Shown: positions 1 to 9,077, counted from the first letter of the stretch. The stretch is 14,698 bases of DNA from Ophiostoma sp. CBS 140.51 (GCA_029298735.1 JANSLP010000527.1:1-14698), one strand, 5' to 3'. The notes: generated from the sequence alone by a model not told the origin. Numbers and translations are program-made.

Positions 1-82
1 CGGGCAGAAAGAAAAACAGATCACGCACGCCATCGTGCATGAAACTGTCCCATCTCGTGCTCCCTTCTGACCATTCTGTCCG

Positions 83-100
83 TTTTTTTTTTTTTTTTTT
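83..100 (+). repeat. Poly-T run (T18) followed by CAG
   Basis: An uninterrupted run of 18 T is followed directly by CAG. It is a mononucleotide repeat. On the plus strand it also resembles the polypyrimidine tract and acceptor of an intron, but no branch site or flanking coding exon supports that. Confidence 0.8.
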
Positions 101-376
101 CAGAATCGATGCACACAGAAATAAATCAAGACCAGGTCTGCAGACTAAAGATGAGATAAACTCAAACTTGCAGGCTGCATCTCGATTAAGAGAGGTTCAA
201 GGTTACCAGAAACCGGGAAATTAAAAATCGAATACAACGCAACTCGACAAGCGAGCAAAAGACAACAAAGAATAGCTGTTGAGGTCTCCAACAAGGTTAA
301 TGTGTCTTCTGTGGGGAAGCAAGCTGTGCTGTTGCACCGATGTTTTGTTGACAGGGGATATCCAAAGCACGCATCG

Positions 377-384
377 TGACGTCA
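377..384. promoter_or_regulatory. Perfect TGACGTCA (CRE/ATF-type) palindrome
   Basis: The 8-bp palindrome TGACGTCA is the consensus site for CREB/ATF-type bZIP factors, known in fungi as Atf1/AtfA-type. It lies 4.1 kb upstream of the nearest recognised gene, so if it works it may serve a gene left of the window. By chance about 0.2 such sites are expected in a window of this size, so one occurrence is weak evidence. Confidence 0.25.
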
Positions 385-1601
385 TCACTTCTTGGGAACT
401 AAATCGACACCACATGGGCAGTTGTCCCGAACAGGCACAGCAGGGACGAATTATCACAAGCAAAACATTGAAACAAAGAAAATCATTTGCAGACCTCTAT
501 TACTCCGTGATATTTGGACGTACTTTTTTGACTTGCCACCATTTACTTGAAATTTTGATTTTGTGGCGTTTGAGGTGCGGCTCCGTTATCGCTGCAAGAT
601 GGACACAAGGCGTATACCATCGAGATATCGAGATGCGTGTGTTGCCACAAGTAAACAAATGGATAAACTGGGAAAACAAGAATTGATTATCTTTAAAGTT
701 TACAAGAGAGATGATCATTGAAGCTTGGAATATTTTGTTCCTTGTATATGTACACAAGTTGGCGATACCTCAATTTTGATCTACATTTGTAGATGCCATG
801 TCTTGCGCTCCTCAATGGAATGACAACAGAAATCGCTCGAGTCACTCAATATGTGCAGTTCAGTATGCCCACTGAGTATTTTTCTAATGTCTCCTTTCCG
901 TGAAAACAGAAAGAAGATAAACAAAAATAAACCTTCAAATTTTATTAGATCTTGTGGTGTCATTTCACTCACGTTATTCTGTTCAAGTGAAAAATGCAAG
1001 CTTGCAAAATGTAATGGAACTTGTTATACTGTCTGTGATCTCGTACATTCGCACCCAAGTGCACATGAAAAGCCACATGGTCACCTTTGTTCACGATACT
1101 GATTTTGCTTGTCCCTTCGAGACCGGTCGACAGATGGATTGATCCTCTATACTCACGAGGCTGATACATCCATTGCGAGGGTCCTTGACAAAGTTGTAAC
1201 GGCTTGCCCAAGACATTCGTGCCATCGCCGGAAAGGCCCTTTCTAAAAACCATTGTGCATGCTAATTTCTCCATTTAACATTCTTACTCAGGGTCTCGAT
1301 CCTTTCAGATCTACTGTGTTCCTCTATTTTCTTTGTTGTGTCGTGAGTGTTCTGACAGATGTCACCGCGTTAGCGGCTATCCCGGTCTCCGGGGAAGTTG
1401 ACAGTGTCTGTGCCGGTCGACAATCAAGGGATGATCAAGGGTTGCCGTCGATTTCCATCGAAAAGTCAACGGCCACAATTATGCTAATCTCTAATAATAG
1501 GAGGCTGTGCTCAAATGCGAGGTACTTTGTGAGGAGGGCGAAAAGAAATCGGAGGGTGTGTGGGATCGAAATGTCGAATGGCATTGCTCGTGGGTTAGGG
1601 A

Positions 1602-1674
1602 TAATTTGGGGTATTTGAAATCATGCAGGTGGTTGCCAATTGTATGGCGTTGTGCTAATTTGCTGTATTTGAAA
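1602..1674 (+). repeat. Imperfect 19-bp direct repeat pair
   Basis: The 19-mer at 1602-1620 and that at 1656-1674 match at 17 of 19 positions; both end in GTATTTGAAA and start in TAATTTG. They are 54 bp apart start to start. No gene is associated with them. Confidence 0.6.
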
Positions 1675-2344
1675 GACTGCCACGATATGCAGAGTATCTA
1701 TCTTCTTTGCTCCGTCTTACTTTTGCTTCATTTATCTTGTGCGAAGCAACATCACAGCCTCTTCAGATATTAACCTTTTGACCAACCCCAAATACAGTGG
1801 CAGTGACCAGGGTTTTAACATAAAAGCCAAGCCAAACGCTCCAAATGCCGACACGGCCCGCCGGCATATGGAGACACTTGGGGCGAGACTGGGAGCGATG
1901 ATCGCCTGCAACCCCCCCTCACTTTGAACCCCCTCCCGATCCTACGATCGTCGCGATTTTAAGTGACTCTTTTTTTAAGCTTCTCTTTTTTCTTGTCGTT
2001 TGTCGATATCGCAATCGCTTGTGAAAATTCTCCCATTTGGTGCGCCAGTCAAAGGATGGATGGAGGAAGCCAAACCGAGGCACGGGACCTCACCATCTGC
2101 GAGCGTGACCACACAAAGATAAGGAACACCACACTGTTGAGACCTGTTTTAAAGACTGCGTCTGTTTACCGTCTTTTCCGTCTCCCGCCTTTCACGTTGT
2201 ATCCTACGTGTTTTTGCGTGGTGTGACGACCACACACAACGACAAATTGTGTGGTGCTTTGAGTCTGTCGAGTGATTCAACACCGGCACTTGACTTTGAT
2301 GCTAGTGGTACGATGCTCGTCGGGGCGTTTTGTCATGCCTGGTC

Positions 2345-2374
2345 GATTTCCGTGATTTCCGTGATTTCCGTGAT
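2345..2374 (+). repeat. Tandem 9-bp repeat GATTTCCGT, 3.3 copies
   Basis: Three exact copies of GATTTCCGT lie at 2345-2353, 2354-2362 and 2363-2371, followed by GAT. Because the period is a multiple of three it gives short amino-acid repeats in every frame, which makes the surrounding spurious ORFs look repetitive. It is a minisatellite-like element in noncoding sequence. Confidence 0.85.
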
Positions 2375-3937
2375 ATTCATACGATGCAGACGAGCTGCAC
2401 TGCACTTCTTATTTCCCCCTCACTTACACGCCGCTGCAACTGCACGTCCCGGCCGACACAACCGGGGCATAAAATCTGCATCATGATGACCGAAGAGGAA
2501 GTGCTGTATGTTATCACATTTTCAGTCTTCCTCTCAACGGTCCTGAGACCATTTTCTGTCACCTCGAATGTCCCCTCCTCTGCCTTGTCCCCCTCTCGTC
2601 CCGCAACGCACAGCTGCAGTAGCAGCATGCATGCTGTTTCACTGCCGATACGACTGTGCTGTGTTCCTGTCTGTTTCGTTTTCGACATTTGAGTCTTCTC
2701 TGGGCGCATTTTGTCGTCTTCATCTTTTGCCTTCTCATGAGTGTGTCTCAAAACTTCCCGTGACGTTTTTCGCTAGGCACATATGCGTTGTCTAGTCTGT
2801 AAATTCTTGGCCCCATTTCATCTAGAATTTCTCTCTGACAAAAATTCTGCTTCCCATCTCCTCCGGTTTAGAATCTGGGGCGCATCGTGGGACCTCTTGG
2901 GTTTTCATTCGTGCGCATTTCGGTCTTCTTTTGCGCAGTCAATCCCTGGTCCTTGCTCCTGTTTTCGGCGCCTGAAGCTTCCTAAAGTGGTTTTTGGTGG
3001 CCGATCGTGTACCGATTTGGGTGCCGATCCTGCAGCATTCCAATTATCCGCAAAATAAGAAGAAAAAAACAACGGCGCGCCCTATTGCATCCTCCGACCT
3101 CACCGCCGAGATGAAAAAAGAATGTGACGATTGGCAGAAAAGAACGTAAAGTGAGGCGAGGAGACGATGGTGAGGAACACAGCCCAGCTGAACTTGGCTG
3201 AAAGTCTGATGACGAAAGACGACCGCCTCATGTGCTTTCTTTTTTTTCTTGTCCCTGACTGCCCCCAGTCAGCAATTTCTTGTCGTCTAACTGTAAATGC
3301 AGAGCCCCAACGAATAAAAAACAGACAGCAACAGCGCCCAGAGTTGGAGAAAAGCTGGGCATCTGCCTGTGTCTCAGCCCTTTTGACCTTTGGAACGGAG
3401 AACGGGAGGATAAGACTGTTGTGACGCCTAGAATCTAGCAGCGCCGATTTTAACAACGTAGCTCCTGAAAGCGGATGGCCAACGGTGCATCATGGACCGA
3501 GCTATGAGTTTGTTGGTGTAAGTTTTGGTGTTAATTTTGTTTGTCTCTGTCAGACTCAATGCACGATTTTAGCTTCTCAGGTACCTCTTCGTCTGCGATG
3601 GTCCCTTTCTTTTGTGTGTATTCTGTGTTCTGTCTGTTAGCTTTAGGAGATGCACCTGACAGTTCACTCATCCCTGGATTGGTCTGGCCGTTGCCAACGA
3701 CGGGAGGCAAAAGGAAACGTAAAACGAAAAACTACAAAGAAAAGGATACACAGCATCGAATTGGCAGTAATCAGCCAAACATATTTACACGCCTCATTAA
3801 AAAAGATAGTTTCAGCCCAATGAGCCCCCTCTCCTCTCTTCCCAAAGCCGGCGCCGTTCTGCGGAACCGGCATAGCCCAAAATCGCAACAATCACAGCTG
3901 ATCTCCCTTTTCCTTTGGCCCCTGTCCGGGATCACTT

Positions 3938-3961
3938 ACAAGTGTATCGAACAAGTGTATC
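3938..3961 (+). repeat. 11-bp direct repeat ACAAGTGTATC, two copies
   Basis: Exact copies at 3938-3948 and 3951-3961, spaced 13 bp apart, about 60-80 bp before the pyrimidine-rich promoter stretch of the gene at 4477. They could be a duplicated factor site or a chance duplication. Confidence 0.55.
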
Positions 3962-4019
3962 TATCCCACGCCCCCTCCCTTGATGGTCTGCAGTAATACT
4001 CTTTTATGATGATTTAATA

Positions 4020-4476
4020 AACCCGTCACTCCCGCCTCTGGTCATTTCTTCTGTTCTTTTCTTTCATTTCTCTCTCGTACAATCTTTCTCTATTATTCTC
4101 GCTTCATCTTTTTACTTTCACTTTCATAATTCACTTACCGCCCCTCGTATCGAGTGGTGTGTTTTCTTTCCCAACATCACCCAGATCACGATCGCTCAGT
4201 CAGAACACCCACGCACAAAGCCACCCACTTACACTCATACGCTGCCCCTTATCATACCGCATCCACAACACGACGTGAGCCACACACCGACAAACAAACA
4301 GCCAGAAGCGGCAACCAAACAAACCGCCACGCCGGACGAGCCGTTTGAAGAAATTTTCAAGAACAATCCTACAATAACACGAAGAGACGGACATCTAGAT
4401 TGCTCGCTTTCATAAATATCGACGACAACTCCAAACCCTTTCAATACTCTTCACATCTGCGCACACAACCGCCAAC
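4020..4476 (+). promoter_or_regulatory. Pyrimidine-rich promoter and ATG-free 5' leader
   Basis: From about 4020 to 4150 the plus strand is dominated by C and T (repeated TTTCT, TCTCT and TTCATC motifs). At about 4150-4190 it changes to CA-rich sequence containing ACATCACC and CACCCACG motifs. This pyrimidine-to-CA switch is the usual look of a fungal core promoter and start region, so transcription probably begins near 4150-4200. No ATG occurs on the plus strand from about 4010 to the start codon at 4477, although around seven would be expected by chance. That supports a real scanned leader of roughly 280-330 nt. No clear TATA box is seen. Confidence 0.5.
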
Positions 4477-5010
4477 ATGCGCATCAACACTTTCTTCCGT
4501 CAAAACTCCTTCTCCTCGCGGAGCTCGACTTCGTCCAGAGCGCCGTCCATCTCGGACCACGAAAACGACAACGCCATTACTCCCATCGAGAGAGAGGAGT
4601 ACACTCAGGAAAAGCCCAAACAACAGCACGTCGAGTTCCACGCACAGAAGCCCGCAGCTTCATCAAAACCCGCAGAACTCGACAATGCCGTCTTGTGGCA
4701 CCGCATGCTGAATTTGCAACGCCGCTACCACTGCTACAACTCGGCGCGCATGAGCGCCGCCCTCGAGGACGACTATCTTGCGGCGGTTGTTCGTGAGTGT
4801 ATTCCCCGCAAAATCGGATTGATTGCTCGTGCTAACCTCTTAGCCCCCCGCGCATGTCTCGACCTTTTGAACGACAGCATAGCAAGCGCACAACTCTGTG
4901 AAGAGGCACGAGGAGAAGTGGTCGCCCTGCTGGTGCATGTCCCCGAACGAAGCCGCAGCCGGGGCGGCAGTTACGCGGATATCGGTGTGGCGAAGACGAC
5001 AGCACATTGA
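4477..5010 (+). CDS. Uncharacterised small fungal protein, two exons (Ser-rich N-terminus, RYHCYNSARM / CLDLLNDS core)
   Basis: The open frame is 177 codons, or 160 after removing the intron at 4793-4843. The ATG at 4477 follows CCAAC, a good fungal context, and is the first ATG after a long ATG-free leader. Residues 1-35 are Ser/Arg-rich (FFRQNSFSSRSS) and look disordered; 36-70 are charged. A helical core follows around residues 70-92 with LWHRML, RYHCYNSARM and SAAL, then after the splice PPRACLDLLNDS. I believe this resembles a family of small ascomycete proteins of unknown function, but from memory only. There is no signal peptide, membrane segment or catalytic motif. Splicing joins VV to PPRACL and deletes an implausible stretch. 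The tail after about 4900 is uncertain: the +1 frame is also open from 4901 to a stop at 5048-5050, so the C-terminus could differ if there is another intron or a sequence error. The gene converges with the FAD oxidoreductase at 5243-6829. Confidence 0.75.
   Translation: MRINTFFRQNSFSSRSSTSSRAPSISDHENDNAITPIEREEYTQEKPKQQHVEFHAQKPAASSKPAELDNAVLWHRMLNLQRRYHCYNSARMSAALEDDYLAAVVRECIPRKIGLIARANLLAPRACLDLLNDSIASAQLCEEARGEVVALLVHVPERSRSRGGSYADIGVAKTTAH
4793..4843 (+). other. Spliceosomal intron, 51 nt, in-frame and stop-free
   Basis: The donor GTGAGT is at 4793-4798, the branch site TGCTAAC at 4829-4835 and the acceptor TTAG ends at 4843. All three match fungal consensus, and the branch-to-acceptor distance is short, as usual. 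The intron interrupts a codon after its first base (phase 1). Its length is a multiple of three and it has no stop in frame, so an unspliced transcript would still be readable with 17 extra residues. Confidence 0.85.
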
Positions 5011-5242
5011 TTTGAAAATTGACGAGGTGAACCGGGGAAGAACAGGTTGATTTCAGGCGCATGGACATACTTAGAATGACATTGATACCCAGGAGGAGGA
5101 CAAGGATAGTTCATTTCATCAGACGACATTTATCTTAACAAATATCTTTACTTTGATTACTCTATTTACATCTTCTATTCTATCTTTATATCATACAATA
5201 TGTACAGACCACCGTGATTTTATTTTGATCTCAAGATCCACC
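5011..5242. other. Convergent intergenic region / overlapping 3' UTR space
   Basis: This 232-bp gap separates the stop codons of two convergent genes. It is AT-rich from about 5130 to 5215, with TTTAC/TATCTTT motifs on the plus strand and TATGTA, ATAAAG-like motifs on the minus strand, plausible as loose fungal poly(A) signals for both genes. No canonical AATAAA was found. Given the short spacing, the two transcripts may overlap tail to tail. Confidence 0.45.
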
Positions 5243-6829
5243 CTACTCCCTCCATGGAGGCGTCCGTGGCAAGTAGGCCTTGCTCTTGATCGCCTGCCGC
5301 AGACCGTAAAAGGCTGCAAACGGCCACTTGGTCTTCCACACTGATGTCTCGCTAGTAATGGCCTTGCGGTCCGTGTTCACCTTGATCTTGTCGTAGACCG
5401 AGGGCAACGTGGTGGCATGGTATTTGGTGCGCAAAGCATCATAAGATGGTTTATCATAAATCTTCCAAAAAAGGTCTTCGTCGTAGTAGGCGTGCGCATA
5501 GAACCACTTCATGCCGCCGAATTGGTGGGCGAGGCGGTGCTCGAGGTCACGGTTGAGGGCGATGCAGCGGTCGGCGTCCGCGCCGGGGACGCGGCCCCAG
5601 AGGCCAATGTTGAGCATGGGCTCGGACGACGACGACGCAGACTGAGTCGACGCCGACAACTTCGTCACCGACGAGCCTGATAGGGCCACTTCCGCCTTCG
5701 GCTCCAGTGGCACCACTTTTTCATGCGGATGAAACGTCGGCCGTTCCGGCGCCTGCAGAGGACACAGCCACAACGGCCAGATCCCAAACTCTTTCGAGGT
5801 ATAATCGACAAACGCCTCAGCCGTCTTGTACGGCAGCGCAAGATCCTGCACCACATAGGTGGCCGACTGGCCCGATGCATGCAACGCCTTGTAGAGCATG
5901 CGTGTGTGCAAAAAGTCGTCTAGCCACCAGCGAGTCCACTTGTTAAAGGGAAAGGGGAAGTACGAGAACGCCGAGCGGCCGACCCAGAAGCCGCCGCGGT
6001 CGTAGCGAAACAGATACTCGGCCAGCGGGATGTACTCGATGGGGGTTGAGGTGAGTGACTTGGTCTTGTCCTGCACGTGCAGATAAAACCACGGGTCGCG
6101 GGGATGGCTAAACGTCTGCACAGGATGACCAGAAGGCGGCTCTTCATCGGTCATCTCGCCCGTCACAACCACACCGTGCTCTTTCGAAAAGAGAATACCG
6201 TCCACATAGTCGGCCGAGTTTGTATTTTGCTTTAAGTCTGTCTTCTCACGAATCAACCGGATCGTATCACTCACACTGTTGCACCGGTGGTACGTCGTCT
6301 TGACGTATTTGCGCGCGGGAACCAGCTGCAGCTCCATCAACGTCGTGATGCCCAGAGTGCCCAATGCACCGGCTGCCCCCTTGAACAGATCTTGCCGCGG
6401 GTCGGTGGGCGAGGGCGTCGCCTCCACCACCTCGCCGTTGGCCAGCACCATTTCCAGTCGGTTTATGGTGCGGTCAAAGAAGCCGTGCCTGAACGAACTG
6501 CTCTCGCCGGCCGTGCCCGCGTAGCCGCCACCCGCCGTGATGCCCGGGAACTCCATCACCACCGGCGGCACCAGCCCGTGCGGCAGTGTCGCCGCCACCA
6601 GGCGGTCCATCGGGACATTTGGCTCCACAAGGGCGGTGCGTGTCTTCTTGTTGACTGACAAGACATTCCCCAAGGCACTGATGTCGACAGACCGGGCATG
6701 TCCCGTGGCGGCCGTTCTGGGCCTCGTCGAGTTGGTCGAGCCGTGGAAGATGCGGTAGGGCTCCCGGCGCGCAAAGAACTGGCGCACCGTCGAGGCAATG
6801 GTCGCCACGGCCTTTTTGTGGGCGTCCAT
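5243..6829 (-). CDS. FAD-binding oxidoreductase, DHCR24 (delta24-sterol reductase)-like
   Basis: A complete single-exon 528-aa protein; the ATG is at 6829-6827 after CCGCCGAC and the stop is at 5245-5243. Residues about 20-172 form a PCMH-type FAD-binding domain: HGSTNSTR at 29-36, VEPNVPM at 68-74, PGITAGGGYAGTAGESSS at 95-112 and GALGTLGI at 154-161. The C-terminal half matches the DHCR24/DIMINUTO family in order: KYVK (174-177), YVDG (208-211), TGEMTDEE (223-230), EYIPL (265-269), YVVQDLALP (325-333), PLWLCPL (352-358) and YYDEDLFWKIYD (448-459). The family reduces a side-chain double bond (delta24 in animals, the C24(28) bond in plants) with FAD and NADPH. Compared with the animal and plant enzymes it lacks the N-terminal membrane anchor, and it carries a Ser/Ala/Lys-rich insert at about 371-403, probably a loop. 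The fungal substrate is unknown, so reductase on a sterol is an inference. An alternative is an FAD oxidase/reductase of secondary metabolism. Confidence 0.93.
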   Translation of the reverse strand: MDAHKKAVATIASTVRQFFARREPYRIFHGSTNSTRPRTAATGHARSVDISALGNVLSVNKKTRTALVEPNVPMDRLVAATLPHGLVPPVVMEFPGITAGGGYAGTAGESSSFRHGFFDRTINRLEMVLANGEVVEATPSPTDPRQDLFKGAAGALGTLGITTLMELQLVPARKYVKTTYHRCNSVSDTIRLIREKTDLKQNTNSADYVDGILFSKEHGVVVTGEMTDEEPPSGHPVQTFSHPRDPWFYLHVQDKTKSLTSTPIEYIPLAEYLFRYDRGGFWVGRSAFSYFPFPFNKWTRWWLDDFLHTRMLYKALHASGQSATYVVQDLALPYKTAEAFVDYTSKEFGIWPLWLCPLQAPERPTFHPHEKVVPLEPKAEVALSGSSVTKLSASTQSASSSSEPMLNIGLWGRVPGADADRCIALNRDLEHRLAHQFGGMKWFYAHAYYDEDLFWKIYDKPSYDALRTKYHATTLPSVYDKIKVNTDRKAITSETSVWKTKWPFAAFYGLRQAIKSKAYLPRTPPWRE

Positions 6830-7120
6830 GTCGGCGGCGGTGTTCTCCGTAGTTGTCGTGCTGTCTTGCGATGTCGTCCGATGTCGTGGGAAGTCACACT
6901 AAAATTTTCGTTGTCGGCAGAAAATCTGGAGATGGCGGGAGGACCCACTTTGCGGCTACGGGTCTACGGGCTACAACCACTAACAATTAGTGCTTGTCCA
7001 TTGAGGCACACCACCATCAACATAACATAAGATGGTGAGCTTTGTGTAAGGCTAAACAAAAAATGATAATCACGGATGTAAATAAACTTATGGCAAATCA
7101 TTAATTTGGCTGTAATGATT
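6830..7120 (-). promoter_or_regulatory. 5' leader and proximal promoter of the DHCR24-like gene
   Basis: On the minus strand there is no ATG between 6998 and the start codon at 6829, about 169 nt. Immediately farther upstream, ATGs would create short uORFs, for example a 4-codon one starting at 7001. Transcription therefore probably starts inside the ATG-free stretch. The leader holds a 9-bp direct repeat (CGATGTCGT on the plus strand, 6869-6877 and 6879-6887) and a short palindrome at 6978-6992 (CACTAA, 3-nt spacer, TTAGTG). AT-rich sequence follows at 7050-7120. Confidence 0.4.
7096..7120. repeat. 8-bp inverted repeat AATCATTA/TAATGATT
   Basis: AATCATTA at 7096-7103 and its exact complement TAATGATT at 7113-7120 flank a 9-nt spacer. 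It lies about 270-290 bp upstream of the DHCR24-like start codon. The ATTA cores would suit a dimeric factor, for example a homeodomain type, but this is speculative. Confidence 0.5.
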
Positions 7121-7794
7121 TCCTTCTTTTTTCACTTGTGTGAGCTACGACGGCGTCATTCATACATTCATCTATTACCTGTGGCTATTCCTGGTCCCAT
7201 TCGAGATGCAATCAGTTAGTTATCTGATCTTTGAGCTACACGGCCACCAACACACGCGTGTGACAGAAACGAAAGCAGACGCCTCGCTGTGATACAGAAT
7301 GGTGTTGACTCAAGATATCAGAGGCTAAGTTGTATCTTAGGAAGTATTTATCGTCTAAGACGACACTGGTAGTCATGGCGAAAGCAGCGTATTAATGTAG
7401 CCTCATATGTCTTGGACTTGTCTTCCTTCATGCTGTCTTTGTGCACTGGATCACGCTGTAACATACGGAGGACACCGCTGCTGTGCAATACCGGGACAAG
7501 TTGCCAATTGACAGCTAGGAGAGACATTTAGTGCTCTTCTGTTGACTCGAGGTCTGTCGAAAACGGTGCCGTTTTAGGAAATGCCAATGGATTTGAGTTA
7601 TCAGGCACCAAATGTTACTATCGAGCTAGTTGTTTCCAGATCGTATCCCTTCTCTTCTATTTTTGACACCCAAAAAGATACTTCATTCACAAGTATTCCA
7701 TCTTTAAAGGATTCTCGTCTGGGGGTGTGAAAATAGCCAGCCTCACTTTGCATTCACTCCTCACTTCACTCCCCACCAACATTCAACGGGCTGC

Positions 7795-7944
7795 ATGGAG
7801 CGCCGAAAGAAGCACAACGGTTTCGTCAAAAAGTTGAAGATGAGGAGCAGCAAAGTGGCCTGTTGTCTGTGCCTCGGATGCATGGTTAGGACGGCTTGCC
7901 CAATGTCCGTAATAATGTCCGCTGCGACGTCTCGATATTGTTAG
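7795..7944 (+). CDS. Small basic Cys-rich ORF, 49 aa, doubtful
   Basis: An ATG at 7795 opens 49 codons ending in TAG at 7942-7944. The product starts very basic (MERRKKHNGFVKKLKMR) and continues into a Cys-rich stretch (VACCLCLGCMV). Sequence just upstream (7745-7785) is C/T-rich followed by CACCAACATTCAAC, which resembles a fungal start region. There is no recognised family and no conservation evidence, and an ORF this short is expected by chance many times in this window. Listed only because promoter-like sequence and an odd composition coincide. Confidence 0.12.
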   Translation: MERRKKHNGFVKKLKMRSSKVACCLCLGCMVRTACPMSVIMSAATSRYC

Positions 7945-8460
7945 TCCATTGACAGCCTCATCATTGACCAAGGCATTGCTGAGTCGCCATTGTCAAGGAC
8001 ATGGATTGTTGACTCGCTCGTCACGATGTGATTCCTCGGTACATCTGTGATCGACAGGGAAACACTGGAGAAAAAACAGTCACGGAAACAGACATCCCAT
8101 GGAGTTCACGGGCTCACGGCATGCTACCAACAGGATAGGAAGAGGGCGGATGCAACAAGTGATCAAGTAGCCAAGATGCACAGCGAAAGGGGCAATGTGA
8201 TGAGGGATGATATGGGTGTTGGCCGTGAGTCGTATCCTGCTGAATCATTCTAAATCGCTGATGGCATGGCAAGGCTTTCTCACACCTTCTCTTCTCCTGT
8301 CAAGGAGGCAGCAGTCCAACGACTCAAGAAAACCCTTGGCCTAGAACTGGATATGCTCCGTCTTGTTATTCCCTGTTTTAGACTTTGCTGTCATGTTCTT
8401 TAAAGCAACGCAGACCTCCTGACCTGTTCTCGATTTCGAATGGTCTCGGTCTCGGTCCGG

Positions 8461-8560
8461 GTGGGAGCATGGAGACGAAGGCGACGAGGAAAGAGGATGA
8501 AAAGGGAGAACAAGGAGAACAAGAATGAGAAGTAGAAAAACAGAACAAGAAGAAACACAG
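8461..8560 (+). repeat. Purine-rich GA tract
   Basis: About 100 bp in which the plus strand is overwhelmingly A and G, with recurring GAGAACAAG and GACGAGGAAAG units (GGGAGAACAAGGAGAACAAG near 8500). It is low-complexity sequence. Strand asymmetry of this kind is common in fungal promoter DNA read from the opposite strand. Confidence 0.5.
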
Positions 8561-9077
8561 AAATGGCCAAGCCGCGATCGGGAAATGAAAAGCACGATCA
8601 GTGGAAATATGAGAACTGACACTCTTAAATCCTCAAAGAGGGTAGGGGGGCAGGTGAAGCGCGTGGCAGACAAACGGAGGCCACCTCATCTCCCCTGAAG
8701 AGGAAGTATCTTTTGGTTCTGGGTCTATCTTTTTGACCTTGACGGCCTGTTCCCTGTCAGTTGCTCATTGTTGTTCAGAGGAGGACATTTCTTTCTCACG
8801 TCTGTTGTCCTCTCCACACTTTTGCACTGTAATGATGCCGTACGTGTGTGGGTTTCGCCGTTGCATTTCAGTCCTTTGGCCAGGGATAGTGTCGACACCG
8901 ACTCGAAAGAGAAACAGTCAAAGGAAGACGAAGGAAGAGGCGATGTCAGTGTTTCTTCCCTTGCTCCTTGCCCGTCGCCCTGCTCAATGTGTTGCTGCTA
9001 GCGAAGCCCGTGCGAGGCTTGCATTTCGACCTAATGAGCCAGTAGCGCTAAAGAATCGAGCAAGTCGAGCCCCTGTC

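Larger units (their letters stand above)
1..4010. other. Gene-free intergenic region (left)
   Basis: About 4 kb without a convincing gene. Open frames here are short, many begin at non-ATG codons, and their translations are rich in Ser, Cys, Phe and Arg with no recognisable domain, as expected from pyrimidine-rich noncoding DNA. The plus strand becomes clearly C/T-rich from about 2100 onward, which fits upstream DNA of the plus-strand gene at 4477. Small repeats and one perfect bZIP-type site are listed separately. Isolated splice-like signals occur (for example a TGCTAAT followed by a pyrimidine stretch and CTCAG ending at 1291) but no matching donor and coding exon could be assembled. Confidence 0.6.

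Noticed and set aside
1590..1605. CCCTAACCC on the minus strand, resembling a telomere repeat
   Set aside because: There is only a single unit, with no tandem array.
1253..1618. 121-codon frame with a hydrophobic segment resembling a signal peptide
   Set aside because: The hydrophobic stretch is not near a proper ATG start, the rest is Arg/Ser-rich with no domain, and the acceptor-like sequence at 1291 lacks a donor partner.
3541..3996. 151-codon plus-strand open frame with a GTAAGT donor just upstream (3518)
   Set aside because: The frame begins at a TTG, with the first ATG at 3559. The nearest acceptor gives a 36-nt intron, too short for fungi, and the acceptor at 3580 yields only a short peptide. 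It is not protein-like.
5417..6758. Several plus-strand open frames of 60-123 codons inside 5243-6829
   Set aside because: They are antisense shadows of the DHCR24-like CDS, Arg/Ala-rich as expected from the reverse of a GC-rich gene, and no domain was recognised.
7560..7575. Short hairpin AAAACGG-TG-CCGTTTT
   Set aside because: It is a 7-bp stem with only a 2-nt loop; stems of this length occur often by chance in 14.7 kb and nothing nearby gives it context.
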